Notes: a model not told the origin generated them from the letters alone. A stretch of 42,035 bases of DNA from Kineococcus sp. TRM81007 (GCF_022669155.1 NZ_JALBVB010000059.1:14449-56483); one strand, 5' to 3'; shown: positions 1-8,941, numbered from the stretch's first letter. A program made the numbers and translations.

Positions 1-15
1 CACCGCCTCGCGGTG
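1..15 (-). terminator. Possible terminator hairpin after prfC
   Basis: A 6-bp perfect stem (CACCGC/GCGGTG) with a 3-base loop lies 27 bases beyond the prfC stop. It is cut by the window edge and has no T tract, so this is only a candidate. Confidence 0.3.
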
Positions 16-42
16 CCGGGGCCCGCTGCGTCCGCGCGGTGC

Positions 43-1662
43 TCAGCCGGTCGCCACGAGCTCGACCAGCTCGGCGCCCGGGTGGGTGCGCGCGAAGCTG
101 CTCAGGAGCCAGCGGTCGGTGAACAACGCCCACCGCGTGCCGTCGCGCAGCTGCGCGACCTCCGCCCCGCGGAAGCCCTGCACCAGCGGTTCGGTGGCGG
201 CGTCCACGACCCGGACCACCGTGTACGGCAGGTCCTCGAAGAGCAGCGGGGCGTGGAAGTCGTGCGTCATGCGGTGCTGGACGACGTCGAACTGCAGGTC
301 GCCGACGGCCGCCAGGACCGGTTCGCCGTCCCCGCGCAGCGCGGAGGTGAGCACGTGCACGACACCCTCGGCGTCCAGCTCGGCCAGGCCCTGCCGGAAC
401 TGCTTGCCGCGGCCCAGGTCCTGCGGGCGCACCACGCGGAACCGCTCGGGCGCGAAGACGGGCAGCGGCGGGAAGGCCACCGGCGCCCCCTCGTGCAGGG
501 TGTCGCCGACGTGGACGTGCTTGGCGTTGACCAGGCCGATCACGTCGCCGGGCCACGCCTCGTCGACCGTGCTGCGGTCCGCGCCGAAGACCGTCTGCAC
601 GTGCTTGAGGACGAGGGGGCGGCCGGTGCGCTCGTCGTGCACGGTCATGCCCCGCTCGAAGCGGCCGGAGCGCACGCGGGCGAAGGCGAGCCGGTCGCGG
701 TGGGCGGGGTTCATGCCGGTCTGCGTCTTGAAGACCTGGGCGGTGAAACCCGCCGTGACGGGCAGGGCGCGCCCGTCGCGCAGCGGGTGCTCGTGCGGGG
801 CGGGGGCGAGGTCGACGAGGGCGTCGAGGACCTGCCGCACCCCGGTGTTCGCCACGGCGGCGGTGAAGAAGACGGGGGTGGTGCGCCCGGCGAGGAAGGA
901 GGCCTGGTCGTGCTCGGCCCCGGTGGCGCGCAACAGCTCGTCCTCCTCCAGCGCCTGCGGCCAGGCGTCGGGTTCGACCTCGGCAGCGGCCGCGGCCGGG
1001 TGGCGCTCCTCCTCGGCGAGCGTCGCGCCACCGGGTGCGCGGGTGTAGCGCACGTACTCGCCGGTGCGCCGCTCCAGCAGGCCGCGGAAGTCGCCGGCGA
1101 TGCCCACCGGCCAGGTCACCGGCGTCGGCTGCATCCCGGTGACCTGCTCGACCTCGTCGAGCAGCTCCAGCGCCTCGCGGCCGGGGCGGTCCCACTTGTT
1201 GACCACCGTGATGACCGGCAGGCCGCGGTGGCGGCAGACGCCGAAGAGCTTGCGGGTCTGCGCCTCCATCCCGCGCCCGGCGTCGATCAGCATGATGACG
1301 GCGTCGACCGCGGTCAGCGCCCGGTAGGTGTCCTCCGAGAAGTCGGCGTGCCCGGGGGTGTCCACGACGTTGACGACGTGGCCGCGGTGGTGCAGCGGCA
1401 GCACGGCAGAGGAGATGGAGATGCCGCGGTCCTTCTCCATGCCCTGCCAGTCGCTGACGACCCCCGCGCGGCCGGCCTTGCCGTGCACGTGCCCAGCCGT
1501 GCGCACCGCGTTGGCGTGCAGGGCCAGGGCCTCGGTCAGCGTCGACTTGCCGGCGTCCGGGTGGCTGATGACCGCGGTGGTGCGCCGGCGCGCGGCCTCG
1601 CGGGTCACCTCGTCGGCCCGGGCGGTGCCGCCGGCTTCTGGACCGGCTGCCACGGTGCTCAC
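43..1662 (-). CDS. prfC: Peptide chain release factor 3 (RF3)
   Basis: A translational GTPase that removes RF1/RF2 from the ribosome after peptide release. The N-terminal GTPase domain shows the P-loop HPDAGKST, switch II DTPGHADF and the guanine-specificity motif NKWD, and domains II and III follow. Features such as WQGMEKDRGISISSA and the C-terminal FRGAEVAQL region fit RF3 rather than EF-G or the TypA group. I chose the GTG at 1662 (539 aa) because GAGGAGGT precedes it by 4 bases; an in-frame start at 1722 would add 20 residues but has no clear ribosome binding site. It is the outermost gene of the left arm and is read away from oriC. Confidence 0.93.
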   Translation of the reverse strand: MSTVAAGPEAGGTARADEVTREAARRRTTAVISHPDAGKSTLTEALALHANAVRTAGHVHGKAGRAGVVSDWQGMEKDRGISISSAVLPLHHRGHVVNVVDTPGHADFSEDTYRALTAVDAVIMLIDAGRGMEAQTRKLFGVCRHRGLPVITVVNKWDRPGREALELLDEVEQVTGMQPTPVTWPVGIAGDFRGLLERRTGEYVRYTRAPGGATLAEEERHPAAAAAEVEPDAWPQALEEDELLRATGAEHDQASFLAGRTTPVFFTAAVANTGVRQVLDALVDLAPAPHEHPLRDGRALPVTAGFTAQVFKTQTGMNPAHRDRLAFARVRSGRFERGMTVHDERTGRPLVLKHVQTVFGADRSTVDEAWPGDVIGLVNAKHVHVGDTLHEGAPVAFPPLPVFAPERFRVVRPQDLGRGKQFRQGLAELDAEGVVHVLTSALRGDGEPVLAAVGDLQFDVVQHRMTHDFHAPLLFEDLPYTVVRVVDAATEPLVQGFRGAEVAQLRDGTRWALFTDRWLLSSFARTHPGAELVELVATG

Positions 1663-1820
1663 GGTGACCTCCTCGACCTCCTCGCGGGACGGGGCCCCAC
1701 GGGACGGGGAACCTCCGGGCACCGACCTTAACGCCGCGCCGGGGCCCGCTCCGCCGCGCGCAGCGTCCGCCGCCCCGTCCCCGGGGTGCCGACCGCGGCG
1801 GCGTCCCCCACGATGAGCGG

Positions 1821-2204
1821 ATGTGCGACGTCACACCCGCCGTCCAGCGGACCCTCGCCCCGCACGCGGAGTCCGCGCGCCAGGCGCGTCGCTTCCTGGA
1901 GGAGAACGACTGCCCGGTGCACCACTCCCGGGTCCTCGACGAGGCGGAGCTGCTGACCACCGAGCTCGTCACCAACGCCGTGGCCCACGGCGGTCCACCC
2001 ATCACCCTGCGCGTGACCTGCGACGGGACACCGGGGATGGCCGTGGCGGTCAGCGACGGCAGCTCCGAGCCCCCGGTCGCGCGCGAGGCCTCCCCGGAGG
2101 CCACCTCGGGGCGCGGGGTCGCCCTGGTGGACCTGCTCAGCGACGCGTGGGGCGTGGAGACCGCGGACACCGGCAAGGAGGTCTGGTTCCGCCTGTCGCC
2201 GTGA
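1821..2204 (+). CDS. Small GHKL ATP-binding protein, anti-sigma-factor (RsbW-like) type
   Basis: A 127-aa single-domain HATPase_c_2 protein. The N box ELVTNAVAHG, the aspartate-bearing VSDGSSEPP segment and the glycine-rich GRGVALVDLLSDAWGV form the ATP pocket of the RsbW/SpoIIAB-like family. In this family such stand-alone domains are serine kinases or anti-sigma factors, or stress and development regulators that are abundant in actinobacteria. No sigma factor, anti-anti-sigma factor or PP2C phosphatase lies beside it, so its partner cannot be named. The start is the ATG at 1821; no strong Shine-Dalgarno sequence is visible. It is a single gene, divergent from prfC and convergent with the acetyltransferase. 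Confidence 0.8.
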   Translation: MCDVTPAVQRTLAPHAESARQARRFLEENDCPVHHSRVLDEAELLTTELVTNAVAHGGPPITLRVTCDGTPGMAVAVSDGSSEPPVAREASPEATSGRGVALVDLLSDAWGVETADTGKEVWFRLSP

Positions 2205-2207
2205 ACG

Positions 2208-2220
2208 CCCCGCCGCGGGG
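2208..2220. terminator. Small hairpin between convergent genes
   Basis: CCCCG and CGGGG pair across CCG, 3 bases after the stop of the ATPase gene and 23 bases from the acetyltransferase stop. It could serve both convergent genes, but the stem is only 5 bp. Confidence 0.25.
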
Positions 2221-2243
2221 TGCAGCACCGGCGCCCGGGGTCG

Positions 2244-2894
2244 TCAACCGGGCGCGACGCCGCTGAGCACCGGCACCCGCACGCTGCCCAGCAACCGCTC
2301 CAGCGCCGCCTCGACGTCCTCGCGCCAGCTGATGGCGCTCTTCAGCTCCAGCCGCAGCCGCGGGTAGCGGTGGTGCGGGCGCACGACCGTGAACCCCACG
2401 GACTCCAGCAGGTGCGCGGGCAGCACGCACGGCTCGGACGTGTCGTGCGCGCAGCCGTCGTCGCCGTCGCCGCCGGGCACCAGGTGGGTGCCGCCGAACG
2501 CCTCCACCGCCTTCGCGCCGCGCTGGGTGAGGTCCTTCGCCGCGCCCTGCAGCAGCATCCGGGCCAGCCCTTGCCCGCGGAACGCCGGGTCGATCCAGCC
2601 GGTCATCAGCAGCACCGCGTCCGCGCTCACCGGTGACGTGGCGAACCCCGTCTGCCGCGGCACGTACGACGGCGGAGCGTACGTGACGAACCCTGCCGCC
2701 TGGTCGTCGACGTAGACGAGCCGCCCGCACGGGCCCCACTCCAGCAGCACCGTGGAGATCCAGACCTCCTTCTCGAAGTCCGGGTACCCGGCCTCCGCGG
2801 CGCGCTGGGCGGCCACGGTGTCCAGTTCCCAGAACACGCACCGGCGCGACGCCTTCGGCAGGTCGGCGACCGTGTCGAGCATCAACGGCGCCAT
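2244..2894 (-). CDS. GNAT-family N-acetyltransferase
   Basis: A 216-aa protein with the GNAT acetyl-CoA motif A at WIDPAFRGQGLARMLLQGAA, where the FRGQGLA loop binds the cofactor pyrophosphate. The substrate cannot be read from the sequence. A GNAT gene next to parB on the same strand recurs in other actinobacterial origin regions (from memory), so the neighbourhood is expected even though the role is not known. The start is taken as the ATG at 2894; a GTG at 2906 with GGAGGG about 10 bases upstream and an ATG at 2882 are alternatives. A terminator-like hairpin separates it from parB, so it probably has its own promoter. Confidence 0.78.
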   Translation of the reverse strand: MAPLMLDTVADLPKASRRCVFWELDTVAAQRAAEAGYPDFEKEVWISTVLLEWGPCGRLVYVDDQAAGFVTYAPPSYVPRQTGFATSPVSADAVLLMTGWIDPAFRGQGLARMLLQGAAKDLTQRGAKAVEAFGGTHLVPGGDGDDGCAHDTSEPCVLPAHLLESVGFTVVRPHHRYPRLRLELKSAISWREDVEAALERLLGSVRVPVLSGVAPG

Positions 2895-3021
2895 GCGACG
2901 ACCCACCGGAGCCGCTCCCTCCGTCTTCCCCGCCCGTCCCGGGCATCCTAGGTGGCAGTGCGGCCGGGGCGCGACGAGCGGGCAGGCTCGAGCGCAGGGA
3001 ACCGCCGCACCGCCGGCACAG

Positions 3022-3060
3022 CGGTGTCCTCCGCTCCCGGCCGGTTGCCGGAGGACACCG
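3022..3060 (-). terminator. Terminator-like hairpin after parB
   Basis: A 12-bp perfect stem (CGGTGTCCTCCG at 3022-3033 with CGGAGGACACCG at 3049-3060) has a 15-base loop and lies 36 bases past the parB stop. There is no U tract, which is common for GC-rich actinobacterial terminators. Confidence 0.6.
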
Positions 3061-3096
3061 CCCGGCAGGTGCCCGCAGCGGCGCGCGCCGCGCGGG

Positions 3097-4437
3097 TCAG
3101 GACGCCGGGGAGCGGCCGGAGGAGTCGAGGAGCCGCAGGATGCGGTCCAGGTCCTCCACGCCGGCGAAGTCCACCGTGAGCCGGCCCCGGGTGCGTCCCA
3201 TGCTGATGCGCACGCGGGTGTCGAGACGATCGGCGAGCCGGGAGGCGCGCGACTCCAGCTCCGGCTGCGGCTCGGCGGGGTTCCGGCGGCGTGGCGCGGT
3301 GGTGGCGTCGCCGACCGCGATGATCTCCTCGACGGCCCGCACGGACAGCCCCTCGGCGACGATGCGCTGCGCCAGCCGCTCCATCGCCCCACCGTCCTCC
3401 AGGGCCAGCAGCGCCCGGGCGTGGCCGGCGCTGAGGACGCCGGCGGCCACGCGCCGCTGCACGAGCGGCGGCAGCTTCATCAGCCGCAGGGTGTTGCTGA
3501 TCTGCGGCCGCGAGCGGCCGATGCGGGAGGCGAGCTCCTCGTGGGTGCAGCCGAAGTCGTCGAGGAGCTGCTGGTACGCGGCGGCCTCCTCCAGCGGGTT
3601 GAGCTGGCTGCGGTGCAGGTTCTCCAGCAGCGCGTCGCGCAGCAGGTCGTCGTCGGCGGTCTCGCGGACGATGGCGGGGACCGTGCCGAGGCCCGCCTCG
3701 GTGGCCGCCCGCCAGCGCCGCTCGCCCATGACGAGCTCGAAGCGCGGTGCTCCGTCGTCGTCCGTGCCCACCGGGCGCACGACGATCGGCTGCAGCACGC
3801 CGATCTCGCTGACGGAGTGGACGAGCTCCGCCAGCTCGTCCTCGTCGAAGACGCTGCGCGGCTGCCGCGGGTTCGGCACGATCGCCGTGATCGGCACCTC
3901 GGCGAAGCGGGCCCCGGGCACCGGCACCAGTCCGTCGTCGTGCTCGTCGGCCGGGGCGCTCGCCGGCTCCTGCGCGGGGGGTTCGGCGGGAGGGTCGACG
4001 GGTGCGCCGGAGGGGTCCTGGTCGGGTCCCACGACCTCGTCCGGCTCCGGCGCGGGCGGCGACTGCTCAGCACCACCCTCGGGGGCCTCGCCGACCGTCC
4101 CGGGAACCGGCGTCGCGGCGGGTTCCCCGGCCACGGCCGGTTCGTCCACGTCGGCGGGCGTGTCGGCTGTCCGCGCCGCGGGGTGCTCCTCCACCGTCTC
4201 GACCGGCTCCGCCGTCTCCGCCGGCACGTCGGTGGGGGCGGTGAGCTCCCCCGGCTCCTCCAGCGGCCGGGGCGCCCGTGCGGTCGACTGGTCGAAGAAC
4301 AGGTCCACCGGGCGCGCACCGGGCCGCATCACGGGCGGTGGTGCAGCAGCCCCGCCGCGAGCTGCGGCCGGAGCTGTCGCACCGTTGGGGATCAGCGCAC
4401 CCAGACCACGTCCGAGTCCACGCCGCTTCTCGCTCAC
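3097..4437 (-). CDS. parB: Chromosome-partitioning protein ParB
   Basis: A CTP-dependent DNA clamp that loads at parS, spreads and is moved by ParA to segregate the origins. The order is a basic N-terminal ParA-stimulating segment ([16 protein letters not shown]), the N domain (about 168-260) with the CTP motif GERRWRA at 238-244, a helix-turn-helix parS reader (about 270-345) and a C-terminal dimer domain to residue 446. Between about residues 51 and 168 is an unusually long Pro/Glu/Ala-rich acidic linker that makes it longer than the usual 300-370 aa. The GTG start at 4437 overlaps the parA stop as GTGA, so translation is probably coupled. Its parS targets lie inside parA and rsmG. Confidence 0.96.
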   Translation of the reverse strand: MSEKRRGLGRGLGALIPNGATAPAAARGGAAAPPPVMRPGARPVDLFFDQSTARAPRPLEEPGELTAPTDVPAETAEPVETVEEHPAARTADTPADVDEPAVAGEPAATPVPGTVGEAPEGGAEQSPPAPEPDEVVGPDQDPSGAPVDPPAEPPAQEPASAPADEHDDGLVPVPGARFAEVPITAIVPNPRQPRSVFDEDELAELVHSVSEIGVLQPIVVRPVGTDDDGAPRFELVMGERRWRAATEAGLGTVPAIVRETADDDLLRDALLENLHRSQLNPLEEAAAYQQLLDDFGCTHEELASRIGRSRPQISNTLRLMKLPPLVQRRVAAGVLSAGHARALLALEDGGAMERLAQRIVAEGLSVRAVEEIIAVGDATTAPRRRNPAEPQPELESRASRLADRLDTRVRISMGRTRGRLTVDFAGVEDLDRILRLLDSSGRSPAS

Positions 4438-5768
4438 GCTCCACCCTCCTTCGACGCGACACCGCGCCGGTTCCCCGTTCCATCACTCCACCGCGACCAC
4501 GGGTCGACCCGTGGCGGCGCGACGGTCGCCGTCACCTGCCCGGCCGCGGGTTCGCCCTCCACCAGCAGTTCCCCGCGGTGGGCGATCTCCCGGGCGGCCT
4601 CCAGGTAGGCCAGTGCCCCGGACGAGAGCGGGTCGTACGTCATCACCGTCTGCCCGTGGCTCGGCGCCTCCGAGATGCGCACCGATCGGGGCACCAGGGC
4701 CCGCAAGACCTGGCCGCCGAAGTGCTGGCGCACCTCCTCGACCACCTGTGCTGCCAGCCGAGTCCGGCCGTCGTACATGGTGAGCAGGATCGTGGACACG
4801 GTGAGGTCGGGGTTGAGGTGCTCCTGGATGAGCTCGATGTTCGCCAGGAGCTGGCTCAGGCCCTCCAGCGCGTAGTACTCGCACTGGATGGGGATGAGCA
4901 CCTCGGGAGCCGCCACGAAGGCGTTGATGGTCAGCAGCCCCAGGCTCGGCGGGCAGTCGATGAGGACGTAGTCCACGCGCCCCTGACCGCTGCGCTCGAC
5001 GTCCTTCAGGTACTTGGCCAGCGCCCGTTGCAACCGGGACTCACGCGCCACCATGGAGACCAGCTCGATCTCGGCACCCGCGAGGTCCACGGTCGCCGGG
5101 GCGCACCAGAGGTCCGGCGCCTCCTCGCAGCGCTGCACCACCTCGGCCAGGGCCTTCCCCTCCACGAGCACCTCGTAGACGCCGGGGACCTCGGAGTGGT
5201 GCTCGATCCCGAGCGCCGTCGAGGCGTTGCCCTGCGGGTCCAGGTCCAGCACGAGCACCTTCAAGCCCGCGGCGGACAGGGCGGAGGCGAGGTTGACGGC
5301 CGTCGTCGTCTTCCCCACGCCCCCCTTCTGGTTGGCGATGGTCAGGACGCGAGTCTCCGCCGGTCGGGGGAAGCGCTCCGCAACCAGGGCGCGCTGCGTT
5401 TCACGTGGAACGAGTTGGTCGCCGTCGCCGAGGTCCTGCACCCTTCCGACGATTTCCAGAGCCGGCGCATCAGGCTCGGTTTCACGTGAAACGCCGGTAG
5501 CGGCGTCCTCCGCCCCCTCATCGGGGGTGACCGGAGATGCGGCGGAATCACTCTCCGCGTCGCCGGGAGCAGTCGCAGGAGCCGCGGCCGCGGCTGCGGC
5601 TGCGGCTGCGGGAGCCTGCTCGCCGGGGAGCTCGCTCGTCGTCTCCGAGGTGGCCGCGGGCGTTTCACGTGAAACCTCCGAGGGGCTGGGGTCGGCCTCT
5701 CGGCCCAACCACCCCAGTCCCCGCGAGGAGGCCGTTCGAAGAGTGCCGAACCAACCCAAGTGCGTCAC
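4434..5768 (-). CDS. parA: Chromosome-partitioning ATPase ParA (Soj)
   Basis: A deviant Walker ATPase that forms a DNA-bound gradient pulling ParB-parS complexes. The catalytic core starts near residue 138; the deviant Walker A is KGGVGKTT at 148-155, and DLDPQGN and [10 protein letters not shown] follow. The 137-residue N-terminal extension is low in complexity, with an 11-Ala run at 53-63. It contains VSRET at 32-36 and 93-97 and VPRET at 120-124, which are parS sites read in frame. The GTG start at 5768 overlaps the rsmG stop by 4 bases (GTGA), and the parB start overlaps this stop. A shorter protein starting nearer the core cannot be excluded, but the overlap supports the long form. Confidence 0.95.
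   Translation of the reverse strand: MTHLGWFGTLRTASSRGLGWLGREADPSPSEVSRETPAATSETTSELPGEQAPAAAAAAAAAAPATAPGDAESDSAASPVTPDEGAEDAATGVSRETEPDAPALEIVGRVQDLGDGDQLVPRETQRALVAERFPRPAETRVLTIANQKGGVGKTTTAVNLASALSAAGLKVLVLDLDPQGNASTALGIEHHSEVPGVYEVLVEGKALAEVVQRCEEAPDLWCAPATVDLAGAEIELVSMVARESRLQRALAKYLKDVERSGQGRVDYVLIDCPPSLGLLTINAFVAAPEVLIPIQCEYYALEGLSQLLANIELIQEHLNPDLTVSTILLTMYDGRTRLAAQVVEEVRQHFGGQVLRALVPRSVRISEAPSHGQTVMTYDPLSSGALAYLEAAREIAHRGELLVEGEPAAGQVTATVAPPRVDPWSRWSDGTGNRRGVASKEGGA
5398..5411. promoter_or_regulatory. parS variant inside parA
   Basis: GTTTCACGTGGAAC differs from the 14-bp parS core GTTTCACGTGAAAC at one position. In the parA frame it encodes Val-Pro-Arg-Glu-Thr. It is probably a weaker ParB site. 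Confidence 0.75.
5479..5492. promoter_or_regulatory. parS site inside parA
   Basis: A perfect GTTTCACGTGAAAC palindrome, identical to the conserved core of bacterial parS. It is read by parA as Val-Ser-Arg-Glu-Thr (residues 93-97). Confidence 0.93.
5662..5675. promoter_or_regulatory. parS site inside parA
   Basis: A second perfect GTTTCACGTGAAAC core, read by parA as Val-Ser-Arg-Glu-Thr at residues 32-36 in the non-conserved N-terminal extension. Confidence 0.93.
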
Positions 5769-6535
5769 GCCTTCTTCCTTCCCGTGGTTCGCGACGTCCG
5801 CGGACGGCGATGACCAGTGCCAGTCGGTGTGGAGCGCGAGGGGCGCCGACGCAGCGGCTGGCTGCCGCGCGCCACCCGGACGACCGTCGTGCCGTCCTCC
5901 CCGGGGGGACCGCAGTGGACGACCTCCGGCGTGCTCGTGATGCCGAGCCCCGCGAGCACGTCGGCTGCGGCGGCGATCTCCTCAGTGGCAGTGCGGCCCT
6001 TGATGGCCAGCAGGTGCCCGCCGGGGCGGCACAAGGGGAGCGTCCAGGTGTAGAGGCTCGTGAGGGGAGCGACCGCCCGGGCGGTGACGACACCGCCGGA
6101 GAACTCCCCCGCGACGTCCTGCGCCTTCCCGCGGGCCACCGCCACCTGATCGCCCAGGCCGGTCAGGGCGATGGCCTCACGCAGGAAGGTGTAGCGCCGC
6201 TCGAGCGGTTCGATGAGCTGAACCCGCAGGTCGGGCCGCGCCAGAGCCAGGGGGATGCCCGGGAGCCCGGCGCCGGACCCGATGTCCACCACGGTCTCAT
6301 CGGCGTCGATGAGTTCCCCGAGGTGGGCGCAGTTCAGGACGTGCCGCTCCCAGAGGCGAGGCACCTCCCGCGGCCCGATGAGCCCTCGCTCCACCCCGGC
6401 CGTGGCCAGGAAGTCGCGGTACGCGGTGGCGGCGCTCAGGCGCTCACCGAAGACGTCCGCTGCGGCCGGGGGAACGACAGAGGGCGATGGCGTTTCACGT
6501 GAAACGCCATCGCCCTCGGGAACCTCGTCAAGCAC
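5765..6535 (-). CDS. rsmG: 16S rRNA (guanine-N7) methyltransferase RsmG (GidB)
   Basis: Methylates N7 of 16S rRNA G527 (E. coli numbering) using S-adenosylmethionine; loss of this enzyme gives low-level streptomycin resistance in several bacteria. The SAM pocket is VVDIGSGAGLPGIPLALARP, and ARAVAPL and LLAIKGR further along are typical of RsmG. The protein is 256 aa, with about 25 basic, low-complexity residues at the C-terminus beyond the usual end. Residues 11-15 are VSRET, encoded by a parS site. It lies 35 bases after khpB and overlaps the parA start by 4 bases, placing it in the khpB-rsmG-parA-parB run. Confidence 0.94.
   Translation of the reverse strand: MLDEVPEGDGVSRETPSPSVVPPAAADVFGERLSAATAYRDFLATAGVERGLIGPREVPRLWERHVLNCAHLGELIDADETVVDIGSGAGLPGIPLALARPDLRVQLIEPLERRYTFLREAIALTGLGDQVAVARGKAQDVAGEFSGGVVTARAVAPLTSLYTWTLPLCRPGGHLLAIKGRTATEEIAAAADVLAGLGITSTPEVVHCGPPGEDGTTVVRVARGSQPLRRRPSRSTPTGTGHRRPRTSRTTGRKKA
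6480..6517. promoter_or_regulatory. parS site centred in a 38-bp perfect palindrome
   Basis: The parS core GTTTCACGTGAAAC (6492-6505) is extended by matching 12-base arms, giving a palindrome perfect over all 38 bases. It covers codons 7-19 of rsmG. As DNA it is a ParB site; as rsmG mRNA it could fold into a long hairpin just after the start codon, which may affect translation or mRNA processing (inference). Confidence 0.93.
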
Positions 6536-6570
6536 GCGGCCACCCTATCCGGCGGCCGGTGCTCCACCGG

Positions 6571-7185
6571 TCAGTCTGCGGTGCTCTCCGCCGTGTCGGT
6601 CTCCGGCGCCAGGACCACGACGTGCCGCTGCGGCTCTTGACCCTCCGACTCGCTCGTCAGGCCCTCGTCCGCGACCGCGTCGTGGACCACCTTGCGCTCG
6701 AAGGCGGACATCGGCTCCAGGTGTTCCGCCTCACCGTTCGCCCGGACCCGGGCGCACACCTCCTTCGCGAGCGCCACGAGCGCGGTGCGCTTGCCGGCGC
6801 GGTGTCCCGCGACGTCGAGCAGCAGCCGCGTGCGGTCACCGGTCTGCGCCTGCACGGCGAGGCGCGTGAGCTCCTGGAGCGCCTCCAAGACCTCACCGTC
6901 CGCCCCTACCAGGCGGGTCAACGCCGGGGTGCCCGCCTGGTCGGCCACGACGGCCACCGAGGCCCGGCCGTTCTCGATGTCGATGTCGATGTCGCCGTCC
7001 AGGTCGGCGATGTCGAGCAGCTCCTCGAGGTAGTCGGCGGCGATGTCGCCCTCCTCCTCGAGCCGCTTCGCCGCGCTGCCGGCCCGCTGCGCGGGGCGCT
7101 CGCTCGCCGTGGTCGTCGAGTCCTCGGTACCCGCGTCCGCAGCCGTCTGCGGGTCCGTCTCCACCGCGCCGGTCGTGCCGTCCAC
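6571..7185 (-). CDS. khpB: RNA-binding protein KhpB (Jag), KH and R3H domains
   Basis: A single-strand RNA-binding protein of the KhpB/Jag/EloR family, which in other bacteria influences small RNAs, cell elongation and division. The first 45 residues are acidic and low in complexity, with no clear Jag_N domain. A KH fold follows (about 75-130, with LVGADGEVLEALQELTRL), then an R3H domain near 150-180 (MSAFERKVVHDAVADE). The protein has 204 aa, with a GTG start at 7185 and GAGGAGG upstream. It sits in its usual place between yidC and rsmG. The symbol jag is equally used. Confidence 0.9.
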   Translation of the reverse strand: MDGTTGAVETDPQTAADAGTEDSTTTASERPAQRAGSAAKRLEEEGDIAADYLEELLDIADLDGDIDIDIENGRASVAVVADQAGTPALTRLVGADGEVLEALQELTRLAVQAQTGDRTRLLLDVAGHRAGKRTALVALAKEVCARVRANGEAEHLEPMSAFERKVVHDAVADEGLTSESEGQEPQRHVVVLAPETDTAESTAD

Positions 7186-7224
7186 TCGTGGTCCTCCTCG
7201 GTCGTTCGTGCTCGGTCTGTCGGC

Positions 7225-8241
7225 TCAGCGGTTGCCGGGGCGCTGCGTGCTGCGCGAGCCGCTGGGGCGGCGCTTCTCGCGGCTCCCGCCCCGCTTGGGC
7301 TGCTGGCGCTGGCGGCGCACCGGTGCGGCTGCGGTGGTGGGGTGGTCCGCAGCGGGAGTGCCGGCCTCGGTGGCGGGCAGGACCTGCCCGCGGCGGGCGG
7401 CCCGGCGCGCGCGACGCTCCTGCAGCTGCTTCTCGGCCACGGAGCCGGGGTTCGGCATGCGGCGGATCACGAAGAACTGCTGGCCCATGGACCACACGTT
7501 CGTCGTCAGCCAGTACAGGAGGACACCGATGGGGAAGTTGACGCCGGAGACGGCGAAGATGATCGGCAGGATGTAGAGCATCAGCTTCTGCTGCTGCGCG
7601 AACGGGTTGCCCTCCATCGACGCCGAGGAGGTGTTCTTCGCCATCAGCTGCTTCTGCGTGACGAACTGCGACAGCGACATCAGGACGATCATCACCGCGG
7701 TGAGGATGATCGTGCTCCACTCGCCGTCCTGCCCCCAGGACTGCAGGAAGATGTCGGACAGCTGCGAGCCGAAGATCGTCGCGTTGTCGGCCTGCTCCAC
7801 GAGCTCGGCGTTGAGCGGGCCGACGGCCTCGCCCTTGCCGATGCCGTTGAGGGTGTGGAACAGCGCGAAGAAGATCGGCGACTGCAGCAGGATCGGCAGG
7901 CAGCTCGCCATCGGGTTGGTGCCCGAGGTGCGGTACAGGGCCATCATCTCCTGCTGCATCGCCTGGCGGCTGGCAGGATCGGTCTTGCCCTTGTACTTCT
8001 GCTGGATCTTGCGCATCTCCGGCTGGATGACCTGCATCCCGCGCATCGCCTTGATCTGCTTGACGAACAGCGGGATCAGCAGGACGCGGATGACGACGAC
8101 CAGGCCCACGATGGACAGCGACCACGCTGCGCCGCCGGCCGGATCGAGCCCGATCGCGGTGAGCAGGTCGTGGAAGCGCACCATGATCCAGGCGACGACC
8201 CACTGGATGGGGTACAAGAGGTCGTAGAAGAACTCGATCAT
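7225..8241 (-). CDS. yidC: Membrane protein insertase YidC (Oxa1 family)
   Basis: Inserts membrane proteins alone or with Sec. The core has the usual Oxa1 layout: a first membrane segment near the N-terminus, a second around [19 protein letters not shown] followed by a charged cytoplasmic hairpin ([14 protein letters not shown]), then three more segments ([29 protein letters not shown] and [20 protein letters not shown]). The positive Arg in the groove (VIRVLLIP) is kept. There is no lipoprotein signal, and the C-terminal tail is long, basic and probably ribosome-binding. The start is the ATG at 8241 (338 aa), 34 bases after yidD; an in-frame ATG/GTG further upstream lies inside yidD and was not used. 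Confidence 0.94.
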   Translation of the reverse strand: MIEFFYDLLYPIQWVVAWIMVRFHDLLTAIGLDPAGGAAWSLSIVGLVVVIRVLLIPLFVKQIKAMRGMQVIQPEMRKIQQKYKGKTDPASRQAMQQEMMALYRTSGTNPMASCLPILLQSPIFFALFHTLNGIGKGEAVGPLNAELVEQADNATIFGSQLSDIFLQSWGQDGEWSTIILTAVMIVLMSLSQFVTQKQLMAKNTSSASMEGNPFAQQQKLMLYILPIIFAVSGVNFPIGVLLYWLTTNVWSMGQQFFVIRRMPNPGSVAEKQLQERRARRAARRGQVLPATEAGTPAADHPTTAAAPVRRQRQQPKRGGSREKRRPSGSRSTQRPGNR

Positions 8242-8275
8242 GCTGCGGCTTGTCCTCTCGAGACGGGCTGGGCCC

Positions 8276-8572
8276 TCATCGGTGCTGTCCCCGCCCGGAG
8301 GGGCCCCTGGGCGGAACGGGATCGACGCCACCAGGGTTCCACGGGTGGCAGCGCAGGAGCCTGCGTACGGTCAACCAGGTGCCGACGAGCGCCCCGCGGG
8401 TGCGCAGCGCCTCGACGGCGTAGGAGGAGCAGGACGGGTAGAACCGGCACGTCGGCCCCAGCGCGGGGGAGAGCGTGACCTGGTAGACCCGCACGACGGC
8501 GACCAGCAGCAGCGCCGGCCAGCGCACGGGGTGCCACCAGGGCCGCGGCACGGGATCGCCCACGGCGGTCAC
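8276..8572 (-). CDS. yidD: Membrane protein insertion efficiency factor YidD
   Basis: A small (98 aa) membrane-associated helper of YidC. It carries the family core [19 protein letters not shown] with three cysteines, then [18 protein letters not shown]. Its GTG start at 8572 overlaps the rnpA stop (GTGA), the usual rnpA-yidD-yidC order. Confidence 0.93.
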   Translation of the reverse strand: MTAVGDPVPRPWWHPVRWPALLLVAVVRVYQVTLSPALGPTCRFYPSCSSYAVEALRTRGALVGTWLTVRRLLRCHPWNPGGVDPVPPRGPSGRGQHR

Positions 8573-8916
8573 CGGCCGGTCAGCCCGAGGCGACGCAGCC
8601 CCCGGTCGACGTCCGCGGCGAGGTCGGCCGAGGAGGAGCCCGCGGCTGCGGGCAGCGCCCGGACGACGAGGAGCCCCCCCTCGGCGGGCAGGAGGGGGAG
8701 CCGGTCGGCGGCGAGGTGCCGCAGCCGACGCTGGGTGCGGTGGCGCACCACCGAGTTGCCCACGGCTTTGGACACGACGAAGCCCACCCTCGTGGGGTGG
8801 GCTTCGTCGGTCTGCACCCAGTGCAGCACCAGGCGACGAGTGCCGGTGCGCGCACCCTGGCGCAGGGCGGCGGTGAAGTCGCCCTTGGACCTCAGGCGGC
8901 GCGCTGTGGGCAGCAC
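8569..8916 (-). CDS. rnpA: Ribonuclease P protein component
   Basis: The protein subunit that helps the RNase P RNA remove 5' leaders from pre-tRNAs. At 115 aa it has normal length. The RNA-binding segment [24 protein letters not shown]-type region (about residues 43-66) contains the conserved basic RNR-like motif. The start is a GTG at 8916 with no strong ribosome binding site, so it probably relies on read-through from rpmH 25 bases upstream. The stop overlaps the yidD start by 4 bases. Confidence 0.93.
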   Translation of the reverse strand: MLPTARRLRSKGDFTAALRQGARTGTRRLVLHWVQTDEAHPTRVGFVVSKAVGNSVVRHRTQRRLRHLAADRLPLLPAEGGLLVVRALPAAAGSSSADLAADVDRGLRRLGLTGR

Positions 8917-8941
8917 CGGGTGCCGCGAGCGGGTGAGCTGC

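Noticed and set aside
13-1731. A 572-codon frame antisense to prfC
   Set aside because: The opposite strand encodes a complete release factor 3; the frame is a shadow of GC-rich codon bias.
2895-3392. N-terminal extension of the acetyltransferase to 382 codons
   Set aside because: The extra part overlaps parB on the same strand in another frame, crosses its terminator and has no family similarity.
5570-5620. Simple-sequence tract causing phase variation in parA
   Set aside because: The alanine run is coded by mixed GCN codons (GCG, GCC, GCT and GCA), so slippage is unlikely to be efficient, and ParA is a core function.
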